Counted from the first letter of the stretch, positions 26,501-35,527 are shown. The stretch is DNA of 64,000 nt from Streptomyces sp. DG1A-41 (GCF_037055355.1 NZ_CP146350.1:3185001-3249000); one strand, 5' to 3'. Translations and numbers: made by a program. Notes: generated by a model from the sequence alone, not told the origin.

Positions 26501-27382
26501 TCACAGCAGTCCTACGGCGGTGTCCACGGCGGCGGCCACGTCGCCGACCGCCGGGTACAGCAGCGACCGGCCGACCACCAGCCCGCGCACGGTGGGCAGT
26601 TGGAGGGCGCCGCGCCACTTCTCGTACGCCCCGTCCTGGTCGTCGCCCACCTCGCCGCCCAGCAGTACGGCGGGCAGCGTGGAGGCGGCCATGACCTCGG
26701 CCATGTCGTCGGGGTTGTCGGTGACCGGCACCTTGAGCCAGGTGTAGGCGGAACTGCCGCCCAGGCCCGAGGCGATGGCGATGGACCGGGTGACGGCCTC
26801 GGCGGACAGGTCGTTGCGCAGCCGGCCCGTCTCGTCGCGGCGGGAGATGAACGGCTCGACGAAGACGGGGAGCCGGCGGGCGGCCATGTCGTCGATGGCG
26901 CGGGCGGTGGACTCCAGGGTGGTCAGGGAACCCGGGTCGTCGTAGTCGATGCGCAGGAGCAGCTTGCCCGCGTCGAAGCCGAGGCGCTCGATGTCCTCGG
27001 GGCGGTGGCCGGTGAAGCGGTCGTCGAGTTCGAAGCGCGCGCCCTGGAGGCCGCCGCGGTTCATCGAGCCCAGGACGACCTTGCCGTCGAGGGCGCCGAG
27101 CAGGAGCAGGTCGTCGAGGATGTCGGCGGTGGCGAGGACGCCGTCCACGCCCGGGCGGGACAGGGCCAGGCAGAGGCGTTCGAGCAGGTCGGCGCGGTTG
27201 GCCATGGCCATGCTGCGGCCACCGACGCCGAGGGCGCCGCGGGCCGGGTGGTCGGCGGCGACGATCATCAGCCGGCCGTGGTCGTTCAGCAGGGGCCGGC
27301 GGGGGCGACGGGCGGCGGCCTCGGCGATCGCCTCCGGGCGGTGGCTGCGGAGGTGGACGAGTTCGGAGACGTCGACGGTCAC
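26501..27382 (-). CDS. Class I aldolase-like (beta/alpha)8 protein of the inositol operon (Cgl0159-type)
   Basis: This 293-residue TIM barrel starts with VDVSELVHLRSHRPEAIAEAA. LMIVAADHPARGALG is typical of Cgl0159-type / deoxyribose-phosphate aldolase-like proteins found in actinobacterial iol clusters. It probably performs the aldol cleavage of 6-phospho-5-dehydro-2-deoxygluconate, the IolJ step, since no other aldolase is present. That is inference from context. GTG 27382 overlaps the iolC stop (GTGA). Confidence 0.85.
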   Translation of the reverse strand: MTVDVSELVHLRSHRPEAIAEAAARRPRRPLLNDHGRLMIVAADHPARGALGVGGRSMAMANRADLLERLCLALSRPGVDGVLATADILDDLLLLGALDGKVVLGSMNRGGLQGARFELDDRFTGHRPEDIERLGFDAGKLLLRIDYDDPGSLTTLESTARAIDDMAARRLPVFVEPFISRRDETGRLRNDLSAEAVTRSIAIASGLGGSSAYTWLKVPVTDNPDDMAEVMAASTLPAVLLGGEVGDDQDGAYEKWRGALQLPTVRGLVVGRSLLYPAVGDVAAAVDTAVGLL

Positions 27383-28329
27383 GTGACGGCCCCCGCGGTG
27401 ACGGCCGCCTCGATCTCGTCCGGAGTGGGCATCGCGGAGGAGCACTCCAGGCGGGAGGCGACGATGGCGCCGGCGGCATTGGCGTGCCGCATGGTCTTCT
27501 CCAGATCCCAGCCGCCCAGGAGGCCGTGGACGAGGGAGCCGCCGAAGGCGTCCCCGGCGCCGAGGCCGTTGAGGACGTTCACGGGCAGTGGCGGGACCTC
27601 GGCGGTGACGCCTTCGCGGTTGACGGCGAGGACGCCCTTGGGGCCCTGCTTGACGACGGCCAGCTCGACACCGGCGTCCAGGAGGGCCCGGGCGGCGGCG
27701 TGGGGCTCGCGCACGCCCGTGGCGACCTCGACCTCGTCGAGGTTGCCGACGGCGACGGTGGTGTGGCGCAGGGCCTCCTGGTAGAAGGGGCGGGCCGCGT
27801 CGGGGTCGGTCCAGAACATGGGGCGCCAGTCGAGGTCGAAGACCGTCGTGCCGGACTTGGCGCGGTGGGCGAGGGCCGCGAGGGTCGCCGTACGGCTCGG
27901 TTCCTCGCTCAGGCCCGTGCCCGTGACCCAGAAGACGCGGGCGTCGCGAATGGCGTCCAGGTCGAGCTCGTGGGCGTCGATCTCCAGGTCCGGGGCCTTG
28001 GGCTGCCGGTAGAAGTACAGCGGGAAGTCGTCCGGCGGGAAGACCTCGCAGAAGGTGACCGGGGTGGGCAGGCCGGGGACCGGGGTGACCCAGCGGTCGT
28101 CGACGCCGAAGTTCTTCAGTGCCTCGTGCAGGTAGGTGCCGAAGGGGTCGTCGCCGGTGCGGGTGATCACCGCGGTCCGCCGTCCCAGGCGGGCCGCGGC
28201 GACCGCGACGTTCGTGGCCGAGCCGCCGAGGAACTTGCCGAAGGACGTGACCTGCGGCAGCGGGACACCCGTCTGGAGCGGATACAGATCCACCCCGATG
28301 CGCCCCATGGTGATCAGGTCGTACGCCAT
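27379..28329 (-). CDS. iolC: 5-dehydro-2-deoxygluconokinase
   Basis: This 316-residue PfkB/ribokinase-family kinase phosphorylates 5-dehydro-2-deoxygluconate. The N-terminal MGRIGVDLYPLQTGVPL matches IolC. The GG-switch FGKFLGGSATNVAVAAARLG and the catalytic GLGAGDAFGGSLV are intact. I chose the ATG at 28329 (GGGGAAG upstream) over a longer frame. It is the first gene of the five-gene operon and has the promoter and palindrome described at 28362-28406 in front. Confidence 0.92.
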   Translation of the reverse strand: MAYDLITMGRIGVDLYPLQTGVPLPQVTSFGKFLGGSATNVAVAAARLGRRTAVITRTGDDPFGTYLHEALKNFGVDDRWVTPVPGLPTPVTFCEVFPPDDFPLYFYRQPKAPDLEIDAHELDLDAIRDARVFWVTGTGLSEEPSRTATLAALAHRAKSGTTVFDLDWRPMFWTDPDAARPFYQEALRHTTVAVGNLDEVEVATGVREPHAAARALLDAGVELAVVKQGPKGVLAVNREGVTAEVPPLPVNVLNGLGAGDAFGGSLVHGLLGGWDLEKTMRHANAAGAIVASRLECSSAMPTPDEIEAAVTAGAVT

Positions 28330-28361
28330 CGGCTTCCCCTCGGTGTCGGGCTCTCCCCGGC

Positions 28362-28406
28362 TTTGTAGTCCTCTTCCCGAAGCCCTGTCAATGTTTTGTC
28401 CGGACA
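28362..28406 (-). promoter_or_regulatory. Probable iol promoter with TGTCCGGACA operator
   Basis: On the minus strand TTGACA (28386-28391) and TACAAA (28362-28367) are separated by 18 bases, 33 bases from the iolC start. Six bases upstream of the -35 lies the perfect palindrome TGTCCGGACA (28397-28406), a GntR-style site. It probably controls the whole inositol operon. No iol regulator gene is evident in the window. Confidence 0.5.
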
Positions 28407-28641
28407 TTCGGACCAGATCATGACAGCGCTTTCGGCATGCCCTGGTCCTTTTTGGTCAAGTCTTCGGCCCCGGCTGCCGGTCCGCCTCTCCAGGCGGCTG
28501 TCGCGTGGCCGGCCGCCGACACTGCATCGCACTGGACGCCCCCATGTTGAGGACCCGTGCCGGGTGCCGGGTCAAGGCGCCCCGCCGAAGCTGCGGCGCG
28601 CGTCTTTGCCCCGGCTGTGTCACAAACGCCCCCTTCCCGTC

Positions 28642-28661
28642 ACACGTGTCGCGTATACGCG
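28642..28661. promoter_or_regulatory. Adjacent perfect palindromes upstream of the small HTH gene
   Basis: ACACGTGT (28642-28649) abuts CGCGTATACGCG (28650-28661). Near-identical direct repeats CCTTCC(C)GTCACAC flank them on both sides (about 28632-28645 and 28664-28676). This looks like a compound operator for the HTH gene or its divergent neighbour. Confidence 0.4.
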
Positions 28662-28813
28662 GGCCTTCCGTCACACCCGGCGTACAGGCCCTGCCCTGTA
28701 TCACCGAGGGTCGTTGACCGGACACAGACTTGTTGATCGCCAGCGCAGCGCCCGGCTCCCCGGGACGGCCGTCCCCGGTCGCCGCCGTGGTGCGCGCGGG
28801 GAGGGTGCACGTC

Positions 28814-29014
28814 ATGACCGACCGAAGGCTCTGGTCCTACAAGGAGATCGCGGCACACATCCGAGTCCAGCCGGACACCGTGCGGTCCTACCGCAAGCAC
28901 GGGCTGCTGCCTCCGCCCGACCACGTCGAGAGCGGCAAGCCCTACTGGTACGCCGACACGGTCCGGGCCTGGGTGGCGTCCAGGCCCGGCAACCGCCCCC
29001 GAAGAGCCGACTGA
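28814..29014 (+). CDS. Small helix-turn-helix DNA-binding protein
   Basis: This 66-residue protein is almost entirely one winged/MerR-like HTH: SYKEIAAHIRVQPDTVRSYRKHGLLPPPDHV, then a wing-like segment KPYWYADTVRAWVASRPG. ATG 28814 has GGGGAGGG eight bases upstream. It could be an excisionase-like or accessory regulator. It is divergent from the inositol operon, 484 bases away, so a regulatory link is possible but unproven. Confidence 0.75.
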   Translation: MTDRRLWSYKEIAAHIRVQPDTVRSYRKHGLLPPPDHVESGKPYWYADTVRAWVASRPGNRPRRAD

Positions 29015-29174
29015 CCTCCCCGGCCCGGCCTCATGCTCCACCGTCGCGTGGGGCACGGGTGCCTCCGGGGCGGTCAGCGCCACGGCTCGATGACCGTCGG
29101 GGAGCGTGCCGGGCGTCGCAGGGCAGGCGGGACTTTGCGGACACCCGCCAGCCCGTGCCGTACCGGCCTGTGCT

Positions 29175-31382
29175 TCAGCCCCGGGCCCCGACCCTGTCCC
29201 TGGCCGGTTCCGCTTCTCTGGCCGGTTCCGGGCCCGCCTCGCCCAGGCCGAAGCGTTCGTGGAAGCGGCGCAGGGGGCCCGGGGCCCACCAGGTGGCGCG
29301 GCCGGTGAGGCGCATGACCGCGGGGACCAGCAGGCTGCGGACGATCATGGCGTCCATGAGGACCGCCAGGGCGATGCCCAGGCCGAGCATCTTGGTGTTG
29401 GTGACCCGGGACGCGCCGATCGCGATCATGACCACGGCCAGGATGACCGCCGCCGCCGTGATCAGCCCGCCGGTGCGCTGGAGGCCATGGAGGACGGCCT
29501 GGTCGTGGTCGCCTGTGTGGTCGTACTCCTCCTTGATGCGGGAGAGCAGGAACACGCCGTAGTCCATGGACAGGCCGAAGGCCACGCAGAACATCAGGAT
29601 CGGGAGGGTCGTCTCGACGGAGCCGGGGCTGGTGAAGCCGAGCAGGCCCGAGAGATGGCCGTCCTGGAAGATCCAGACGACCGCGCCGAACATGGCCGTC
29701 AGACTGAGCGCGTTGAGCACGACCGCCTGGACCGGGATCAGCACGCTGCCCGTGAGGAGGAAGACCAGGAGCAGCGTGACGATCGTGATGAAGACGGCCG
29801 CGAGCGGCAGGCGTTCCCCTATGGCGCCCTTGGAGTCGACCAGGACGGCGGCCGTGCCGGTCACCTTGGTGTCGAAGGGGGCCCGGACCTCGCGCAGTTC
29901 GCCGACGAGGCGCTGGGCCGGGTCGTCGACCGCCTCGCCCTTCGGCAGCACCGTGAAGTACGCCGAGTCGCCCTTCACCAGCGGCCCGTCGACCCGCAGC
30001 ACATCGGGCAGTGCGGCGATCCGCTCCTTGTAGGCGCCGTACTGCGCCTCGCTCGCGCGTCCCTCGGCGAGCACTTCGAGGCCGCCGCCGGGGCTGCCCG
30101 GGAAGCCCTCCCGGATGTGCTGCTGCACGACATGGGACTCGGAGGTCGAGGGCAGCTGGCGGTCGTCGGCGGTGCCGAACCTGACGCCCAGGAAGGGCAG
30201 TCCGAGCAGGACGAGGACGGCAGTGGTGCCCAGGGCGAAGAACGGGGCGCGGCGCATGACGAACGACGCCGAGCGCGCCCAGGCCCTGCCCTCCTCCTCG
30301 GCGGGCTTCGGCCGCTGTCCGCGCCGGAACACGCGGCGCAGATCCAGGGAGTTGACCCGGTGCCCCAGCAGCATCAGCGCCGCCGGGAGCAGGATCAGCG
30401 CGGCGGCCGCCGCCAGCAGCACCACGGCGATCCCGGCGTAGGCGAAGGACCGCAGGAAGTACTGCGGGAAGACCAGCATCGCCGCCAGGGACACCGCGAC
30501 CGTGAGAGCGGAGAACAGCACCGTGCGCCCGGCGGTGCGCAGCGTCGTGCCGATCGCGGTCAGGGGCTCGGCGCCGGTGGACAGTTCCTCGCGGAAGCGG
30601 CGGACGATGAACAGCGCGTAGTCGACGGCGAGGCCGAGGCCGAGGGCCGTGGTGAGGTTGATCGCGAACACGGAGACGTCGGTGAGTTCGGTGAGGCCGC
30701 GCAGGATCGCGTTCGTCCCGAGGATGGCGACGATGCCGATGCCGAGCGGCAGCAGGGCCGCGACGGCGCTGCCGAAGACCATCACCAGCAGCACGAGCGT
30801 CACCGGCAGGGCGATCAGCTCGGCCCGGGTCAGGTCCTCCTGGATGACCGTCTGCATCTCGTGCCGCACGGCGACCGGGCCGCCGACGGTGACCTCCACC
30901 GGGCCGCGCTCGCCGCGGTAGTGGGGTGCGATGCGCTCCAGGGTCTCGCCGGCGGCCTTCTCGTCGCCCGTGATGCGGGCGGCGATCAGCGCCTCGTGGC
31001 CGTCCTCGGCGCGCAGGGCCGGGGTGCCGGACTGCCAGTAGGAGCCGACGCCGGTGACGCCCTTCTCGTGCGCCAGTCGCCCGGCGAGACGCTCGGCCCG
31101 GGCGGCGACGGCCGGGTCGTCGACCGAGGCGTCGCCCGCGTCGACCAGGAGCAGCAGGTTGGGCTGGGAGCCGGGGAACTCGCGCTCCAGGGCCTTGGTC
31201 GCGTACGTGGACTCGGCGGCCGGGTCCTCCCAGCCGCCGGCGCCGAGCCGGTCGGCGACGCCGCTGCCGGCCAGCACCGCGAGCGCGGTGAGGCCCAGCG
31301 CCACCAGCAGCGACAGTCTGGGCCTGGCGGTCACGAAGCGGGTCCAGCGTCCGACGCGCGGTGGCGTGTTGACTTCGGTCAT
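29175..31382 (-). CDS. MMPL/RND-family membrane transporter
   Basis: This 735-residue exporter has a twelve-helix duplicated layout: one N-terminal helix, a large external loop with WEDPAAESTYATKALEREF, five helices, a cytoplasmic stretch, then the second half with another external loop (about 390-530) and five helices. The family motif AVDYALFIVRRFREEL occurs in the first half and GLSMDYGVFLLSRIKEEYD in the second. It probably exports a lipid or drug using the proton gradient. It is divergent from the TetR gene, with a shared symmetric promoter region. Confidence 0.92.
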   Translation of the reverse strand: MTEVNTPPRVGRWTRFVTARPRLSLLVALGLTALAVLAGSGVADRLGAGGWEDPAAESTYATKALEREFPGSQPNLLLLVDAGDASVDDPAVAARAERLAGRLAHEKGVTGVGSYWQSGTPALRAEDGHEALIAARITGDEKAAGETLERIAPHYRGERGPVEVTVGGPVAVRHEMQTVIQEDLTRAELIALPVTLVLLVMVFGSAVAALLPLGIGIVAILGTNAILRGLTELTDVSVFAINLTTALGLGLAVDYALFIVRRFREELSTGAEPLTAIGTTLRTAGRTVLFSALTVAVSLAAMLVFPQYFLRSFAYAGIAVVLLAAAAALILLPAALMLLGHRVNSLDLRRVFRRGQRPKPAEEEGRAWARSASFVMRRAPFFALGTTAVLVLLGLPFLGVRFGTADDRQLPSTSESHVVQQHIREGFPGSPGGGLEVLAEGRASEAQYGAYKERIAALPDVLRVDGPLVKGDSAYFTVLPKGEAVDDPAQRLVGELREVRAPFDTKVTGTAAVLVDSKGAIGERLPLAAVFITIVTLLLVFLLTGSVLIPVQAVVLNALSLTAMFGAVVWIFQDGHLSGLLGFTSPGSVETTLPILMFCVAFGLSMDYGVFLLSRIKEEYDHTGDHDQAVLHGLQRTGGLITAAAVILAVVMIAIGASRVTNTKMLGLGIALAVLMDAMIVRSLLVPAVMRLTGRATWWAPGPLRRFHERFGLGEAGPEPAREAEPARDRVGARG

Positions 31383-31447
31383 CGTGCGGTGTCCCCTTCA
31401 CCGTGACCCGTGTCCAGGCGCAGCCTGACAGCACGGAACTGCCATAG

Positions 31448-31518
31448 ACTGGCAAACACGAGAGATCGCTCGCATTTCTGCCGACTCCAGAATGCGAGCG
31501 CCCACTCGCGTTTGTCAA
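31448..31518. promoter_or_regulatory. Nested symmetric operator between MMPL and TetR genes
   Basis: Perfect arms CGCTCGCATT (31467-31476) and AATGCGAGCG (31491-31500) share a centre at 31483.5 with outer arms CAAACACGAG (31453-31462) and CTCGCGTTTG (31505-31514), which match at 9 of 10. On the minus strand TTGACA (31513-31518) and CATTCT (31489-31494) form a -35/-10 pair with 18 bases between. The forward counterpart is CTGGCA near 31449. The two promoters face each other across one TetR-type site. Confidence 0.6.
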
Positions 31519-31545
31519 CCGCGTTCTGAGACCTGGGGATAACCC

Positions 31546-32220
31546 GTGCCCGAGAAGACCGAGAAACCCGGAACAGAGACGACGGCGGCGGCCGAGGACC
31601 GGCCGCGCCGCCGCCAGGCCCGCGGCGAGCGCCGGATCACCCAGCTCCTCGACGCCGCCGCCACCGTCTTCTCCACGACCGGCTACACGGCCGCCAGCAC
31701 CAACGCCATCGCCCGCGAGGCGGGCGTCTCACCGGGGACGCTGTACCAGTTCTTCCCGAACAAGGAAGCGATCGCGATCGAGCTGGGCAGCCGGCTGATG
31801 CACGAGATGCGGCAGTCCTACGACGAGGTCCTCGCCCCGATCTCCCACGCGGCGACCCCGATCGAGGAGGTCATCGCCGAGACCGTCGACCGCTTCGTCG
31901 AGTTCAACTGCCGCCACCCGGCCTTCTTCGCGCTGATGCACGGCCCCGACATCCCGGGACGCATAGCCGAGGAGCACGACGCGCTGCACCGCACGCTGGT
32001 CACCCGGGTCGAGACGATCCTCGCCCCGTTCGCGCCCGACATCCCCGCACCGGCGGTCACCCGCACCGCCCAGATGTGCGTCGGCATCTACAAGGCGGGC
32101 CTGGAGCTGGTGCTGGCCCACGAGGGCGCCGAACGCGAGGCATACGTCCAGGAGCTGAAGGACGCCCTCCTGCGCTACCTGCGACCGCTCGTCAGGGATG
32201 TCGAAACTAATACCCCCTAG
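31546..32220 (+). CDS. TetR-family transcriptional regulator
   Basis: This 224-residue repressor has an N-terminal TetR HTH: RRITQLLDAAATVF..., then TNAIAREAGVSPGTLYQFFPNKEAIAIEL. The C-terminal helical domain (EFNCRHPAFFALMHGPDIPG) would bind a ligand. GTG 31546 follows GGGGA. It is divergent from the MMPL exporter and probably represses both through the symmetric site between them. Its stop codon lies inside the copper operator that starts the next transcription unit. Confidence 0.9.
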   Translation: MPEKTEKPGTETTAAAEDRPRRRQARGERRITQLLDAAATVFSTTGYTAASTNAIAREAGVSPGTLYQFFPNKEAIAIELGSRLMHEMRQSYDEVLAPISHAATPIEEVIAETVDRFVEFNCRHPAFFALMHGPDIPGRIAEEHDALHRTLVTRVETILAPFAPDIPAPAVTRTAQMCVGIYKAGLELVLAHEGAEREAYVQELKDALLRYLRPLVRDVETNTP

Positions 32221-32229
32221 GGGTACAGT
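32201..32229 (+). promoter_or_regulatory. CsoR-like copper operator and promoter
   Basis: TACCCC (32211-32216) and GGGGTA (32220-32225) form the GC-flanked dyad typical of actinobacterial CsoR sites. It lies between TCGAAA (32201-32206) and TACAGT (32224-32229), which are 17 bases apart and serve as plausible -35 and -10. It overlaps the TetR stop. It should repress the chaperone and copA when copper is low. No csoR gene is in the window. Confidence 0.65.
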
Positions 32230-32289
32230 TGGGGTGTGCGGACCCCACGGGTCCCCATGGCCCCACATGCCTCGACGAGGAGTAACGAC

Positions 32290-32529
32290 ATGACCGCCCA
32301 GACCGACACCACGGGCTCCGTCACCACTGTCTACAAGGTGAGCGGCATGAGCTGCGGACACTGCGAGGGTGCCGTCTCCGGCGAGATCTCCCAGATCTCC
32401 GGCGTACGTTCGGTGACGGCCGTCGCCTCGGCCGGCGAGGTCACCGTCGTCTCCGCCACCCCGCTCGACGACGAGGCCGTACGCGCCGCCGTCGACGAGG
32501 CCGGTTTCGAGCTGGCCGGGAAAGCCTGA
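32290..32529 (+). CDS. Copper chaperone (HMA domain, CopZ-like)
   Basis: This 79-residue heavy-metal-associated domain protein carries the copper-binding motif MSCGHC (GMSCGHCEGAV). The rest follows the ferredoxin-like fold ending AVDEAGFELAG. ATG 32290 has GAGGAG upstream. It would carry Cu(I) in the cytoplasm to the CopA ATPase encoded next, and both follow the CsoR-like operator. Confidence 0.9.
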   Translation: MTAQTDTTGSVTTVYKVSGMSCGHCEGAVSGEISQISGVRSVTAVASAGEVTVVSATPLDDEAVRAAVDEAGFELAGKA

Positions 32530-32665
32530 GCCCGAACGACCGGATCGAAGCGCCTGAGACACGCCGGTCCTGGCACTCGTACCGACGTACGGGCCGTACG
32601 CCGCCGCCCCGGCTCGTACGGCCCGCTCCGCCTCCCGGGCGCCCCGCATCACCTGGAGTACGGAC

Positions 32666-34906
32666 ATGACCAGCACCACCGCCACGGCGCCGACCGACCG
32701 CGAGCCGGCGCTCTCCGAGGCCGAGCTGCTCATCGGCGGGATGACCTGCGCCTCCTGCGCGGCCCGCGTGGAGAAGAAGCTCAACCGCATGGACGGCGTC
32801 ACCGCCACGGTGAACTACGCGACGGAGAAGGCCCGGGTCACCTACCCCGCGGGCACAGAGGTCGCCGACCTGATCGCGACCGTGGTGAAGACCGGGTACA
32901 CCGCCGAGGAGCCCGCGCCCCCGCAGGAGGAGACGCCCGCCGCCGAGGAGGAGGATCCGGATCTGTCGGCCCTCCGCCGGCGCCTCGTCGTCTCCGCCGC
33001 CCTCGCCGTGCCCGTCGTCCTGCTGGCTATGGTCCCGGCGCTCCAGTTCGACAACTGGCAGTGGCTCTCGCTCACCCTCGCCGCACCGGTCGTCGTCTGG
33101 GGCGGGCTGCCGTTCCACCGGGCGGCCTGGACGAACGCCCGGCACGCCGCCGCCACCATGGACACGCTGGTCTCCCTCGGCACGCTGGCCGCGTTCGGCT
33201 GGTCCCTGTGGGCCCTGTTCCTCGGCGACGCGGGCATGCCCGGCATGCGGCACCCCTTCGAGTTCACGGTCTCGCGCGGCGACGGCGCCTCCTCGATCTA
33301 CCTGGAGGTCGCCTCCGGCGTCACGGCCTTCATCCTGCTGGGCCGCTACCTGGAGGCCCGCTCCAAGCGCCGTGCGGGGGCGGCCCTGCGCGCGCTCATG
33401 GAACTGGGCGCGAAGGACGTCGCCGTACTGCGGGACGGGCGCGAGGTGCGGATCCCGGCGCAGCGGCTGGCCGTCGGCGACCGGTTCGTCGTACGGCCCG
33501 GCGAGAAGATCGCCACCGACGGCACCGTGGTCGAGGGCACCTCCGCGGTGGACGCCTCGATGCTGACCGGCGAGTCGGTACCGGTGGACGTCACGGCCGG
33601 GGACACGGTCACCGGTGCGACGGTCAACGCGGGCGGGCGGCTCGTCGTCGAGGCCACCCGGATCGGCGCCGACACCCGGCTCGCGCGGATGGCGAAGCTG
33701 GTGGAGGACGCGCAGAACGGCAAGGCCGAGGTGCAGAGGCTCGCCGACCGGATCTCCGGGATCTTCGTGCCGGTGGTGCTGCTGATCGCCGCCGCGACGG
33801 CCGGGGCGTGGCTCGGTCTGACCGGCGACGGCGTCGCCGCGTTCACCGCCGCCGTCGCGGTCCTGATCATCGCCTGCCCGTGCGCGCTGGGCCTGGCCAC
33901 CCCGACCGCGCTGATGGTCGGCACGGGCCGCGGCGCCCAGCTCGGCATCCTCATCAAGGGCCCGGAGGTCCTGGAGTCCACGCGCCGGATCGACACGGTC
34001 GTCCTGGACAAGACCGGCACGGTCACCACGGGCCGGATGACCCTCCAGGAGGTCCACGTCGCCGAGGGCGCCGACGAGAAGGAGGTGCTGCTGCTGGCGG
34101 GCGCCGTCGAGCACGCCTCCGAGCACCCCGTGGCCCGTGCGATCGCGCTGGGCGCCGAGGAGAGGGCCGGACAGCTCCCGGACGTCGAGGGCTTCCAGAA
34201 CGTCCCCGGGCGGGGCGCACGGGGGCGCGTGGAGGGCCGTGAGGTCGCCGTGGGGCGGCTCTTCGACGACGTACCGCCGGAGCTGGCCCGCGCGCGGGAC
34301 GAGGCCGAGCGGGCCGGTCGTACGGCCGTCCTGGCCGGCTGGGGCGGGACGGCGCGGGCCGTCCTGGCCGTGGCGGACGCCGTGAAGGAGACCAGCGCCG
34401 AGGCGGTGCGCGAGCTGCGCGCGCTGGGGCTCACGCCGGTACTGCTGACCGGGGACAACCGGGCGGTGGCCGAAGCGGTGGCCGAGGCCGTCGGGATCGA
34501 CCAGGTGATCGCGGAGGTCCTGCCCGAGGACAAGGTCGACGCCGTACGGCGGTTGCAGGCCGAGGGACGGGTCGTCGCGATGGTGGGCGACGGCGTCAAC
34601 GACGCGGCCGCGCTCGCCACCGCCGACCTGGGCCTGGCCATGGGCACCGGCACGGACGCGGCGATCGAGGCGGGCGATCTGACGCTGGTCCGCGGCGACC
34701 TGCGGGCGGCCGCGGACGCGATCCGGCTGTCCCGCCGGACGCTGGCCACGATCAAGGGCAACCTCGTCTGGGCCTTCGGCTACAACGTGGCCGCGCTGCC
34801 GCTGGCCGCCGCGGGACTGCTGAACCCGATGATCGCCGGGGCCGCGATGGCCTTCTCCTCGGTCTTCGTCGTCACGAACAGTCTCCGACTACGGACATTC
34901 CGGTGA
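32666..34906 (+). CDS. copA: Copper-translocating P1B-type ATPase
   Basis: This 746-residue Cu(I) exporter has an N-terminal HMA domain with C28-A-S-C31 and eight membrane helices. The transport motif is CPC (404-406), in [13 protein letters not shown]. Phosphorylation is at Asp448 in DKTGTVTTG, with the TGES-type actuator motif MLTGESVPV and the hinge [12 protein letters not shown]. The region HPVARAI in the nucleotide domain is typical of P1B pumps. It pumps Cu(I) out of the cytoplasm. It lies 136 bases after the chaperone gene, probably in one transcript. Confidence 0.95.
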   Translation: MTSTTATAPTDREPALSEAELLIGGMTCASCAARVEKKLNRMDGVTATVNYATEKARVTYPAGTEVADLIATVVKTGYTAEEPAPPQEETPAAEEEDPDLSALRRRLVVSAALAVPVVLLAMVPALQFDNWQWLSLTLAAPVVVWGGLPFHRAAWTNARHAAATMDTLVSLGTLAAFGWSLWALFLGDAGMPGMRHPFEFTVSRGDGASSIYLEVASGVTAFILLGRYLEARSKRRAGAALRALMELGAKDVAVLRDGREVRIPAQRLAVGDRFVVRPGEKIATDGTVVEGTSAVDASMLTGESVPVDVTAGDTVTGATVNAGGRLVVEATRIGADTRLARMAKLVEDAQNGKAEVQRLADRISGIFVPVVLLIAAATAGAWLGLTGDGVAAFTAAVAVLIIACPCALGLATPTALMVGTGRGAQLGILIKGPEVLESTRRIDTVVLDKTGTVTTGRMTLQEVHVAEGADEKEVLLLAGAVEHASEHPVARAIALGAEERAGQLPDVEGFQNVPGRGARGRVEGREVAVGRLFDDVPPELARARDEAERAGRTAVLAGWGGTARAVLAVADAVKETSAEAVRELRALGLTPVLLTGDNRAVAEAVAEAVGIDQVIAEVLPEDKVDAVRRLQAEGRVVAMVGDGVNDAAALATADLGLAMGTGTDAAIEAGDLTLVRGDLRAAADAIRLSRRTLATIKGNLVWAFGYNVAALPLAAAGLLNPMIAGAAMAFSSVFVVTNSLRLRTFR

Positions 34907-34929
34907 AGTCCCCCGAATTCGCCCTAAGT

Positions 34930-34980
34930 TCACGGCGAACGTGATATGAGCCCCTCTGGAGTCCCGGGCCCGGCTCACAT
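34930..34980 (+). terminator. Possible copA 3' hairpins
   Basis: Two short hairpins follow copA. One is TCACG...CGTGA at about 34930-34944. The other is ATATGAGCC pairing with GGCTCACAT (about 34944-34980) around a GC-rich interior. No T-tract is present. Confidence 0.35.
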
Positions 34981-35010
34981 AAGCTCTTCACAAGGCTCGC
35001 GCACCATCCT

Positions 35011-35436
35011 TACGCTTGAGCCCCGGGAGCTATATCCGGGCTCTTGCGTACCTTATGGACATACGCAAGAGACGCAGATCACAGTGATGTGAACGTAACC
35101 ATCGAAGGGGTTCGAAGGTCTAAGTTGACGATGTCAGGGAGCGTCTTGGGGGGCGCCACCTGGCATCTGGAGATGTCTTGGGGGACTTCTCCAGAGATGC
35201 GTTGCCGGGGCACGTACACCGGGAAGCTTTGAGCGGCCCTCCCGGTCGTGCGCTGTCCCGGCAGACCGCACACACCCGCAGTACGGCGAGATTTGCTCGT
35301 TGTGCTCAACAGCGATTCAGGCGCTGTCCTCACAGACGCCCGGCCGGATCCCGTGGGGGAATCCGTACCGGGACTGGGAAGGCGCCCTGGTCGTCGGCCC
35401 GTGGGGGGACCGGCGGCAGGGCGCCTTCTTTTCTGC
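35011..35436 (+). ncRNA. Probable structured small RNA between copA and citA
   Basis: No convincing protein fits this interval, but it is dense in structure. Segment 35041-35050 (CTCTTGCGTA) can pair with 35011-35020 as part of a hairpin 35011-35050, or perfectly with TACGCAAGAG at 35062-35071, so the two folds exclude each other. An 8-base hairpin follows (35166-35173 with 35188-35195). The interval ends in a perfect 12-base stem (35378-35389 with 35417-35428) followed by TTTTCT. I dimly recall a small RNA reported beside the citrate synthase gene in S. coelicolor, which I cannot verify. A 62-residue frame beginning TTG at 35044 lacks a ribosome site. Confidence 0.45.
35378..35436 (+). terminator. 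Strong intrinsic terminator
   Basis: GAAGGCGCCCTG pairs perfectly with CAGGGCGCCTTC, with a GC-rich 27-base interior, then TTTTCTGCTTTC. A T-tract of this quality is rare in the window and argues that a forward transcript ends here. Confidence 0.75.
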
Positions 35437-35477
35437 TTTCCGCCTCTCGGACCTTCTCGCTCCGCACGTACGCAAGA

Positions 35478-35511
35478 GCCCCCGTAACCGCGCCGGAGCG
35501 GATACGGGGGC
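35478..35511 (-). terminator. citA terminator hairpin
   Basis: GCCCCCGTAACCGC (35478-35491) pairs with GCGGATACGGGGGC (35498-35511) with one mismatch and a 6-base loop. It starts 17 bases after the citA stop. Confidence 0.65.
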
Positions 35512-35527
35512 CGAGTGGTACTACGCC

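Noticed and set aside
35044..35232. A 62-residue protein frame in the copA-citA gap
   Set aside because: It has a TTG start inside a hairpin, no ribosome site and unusual composition. The RNA interpretation fits the structure better.
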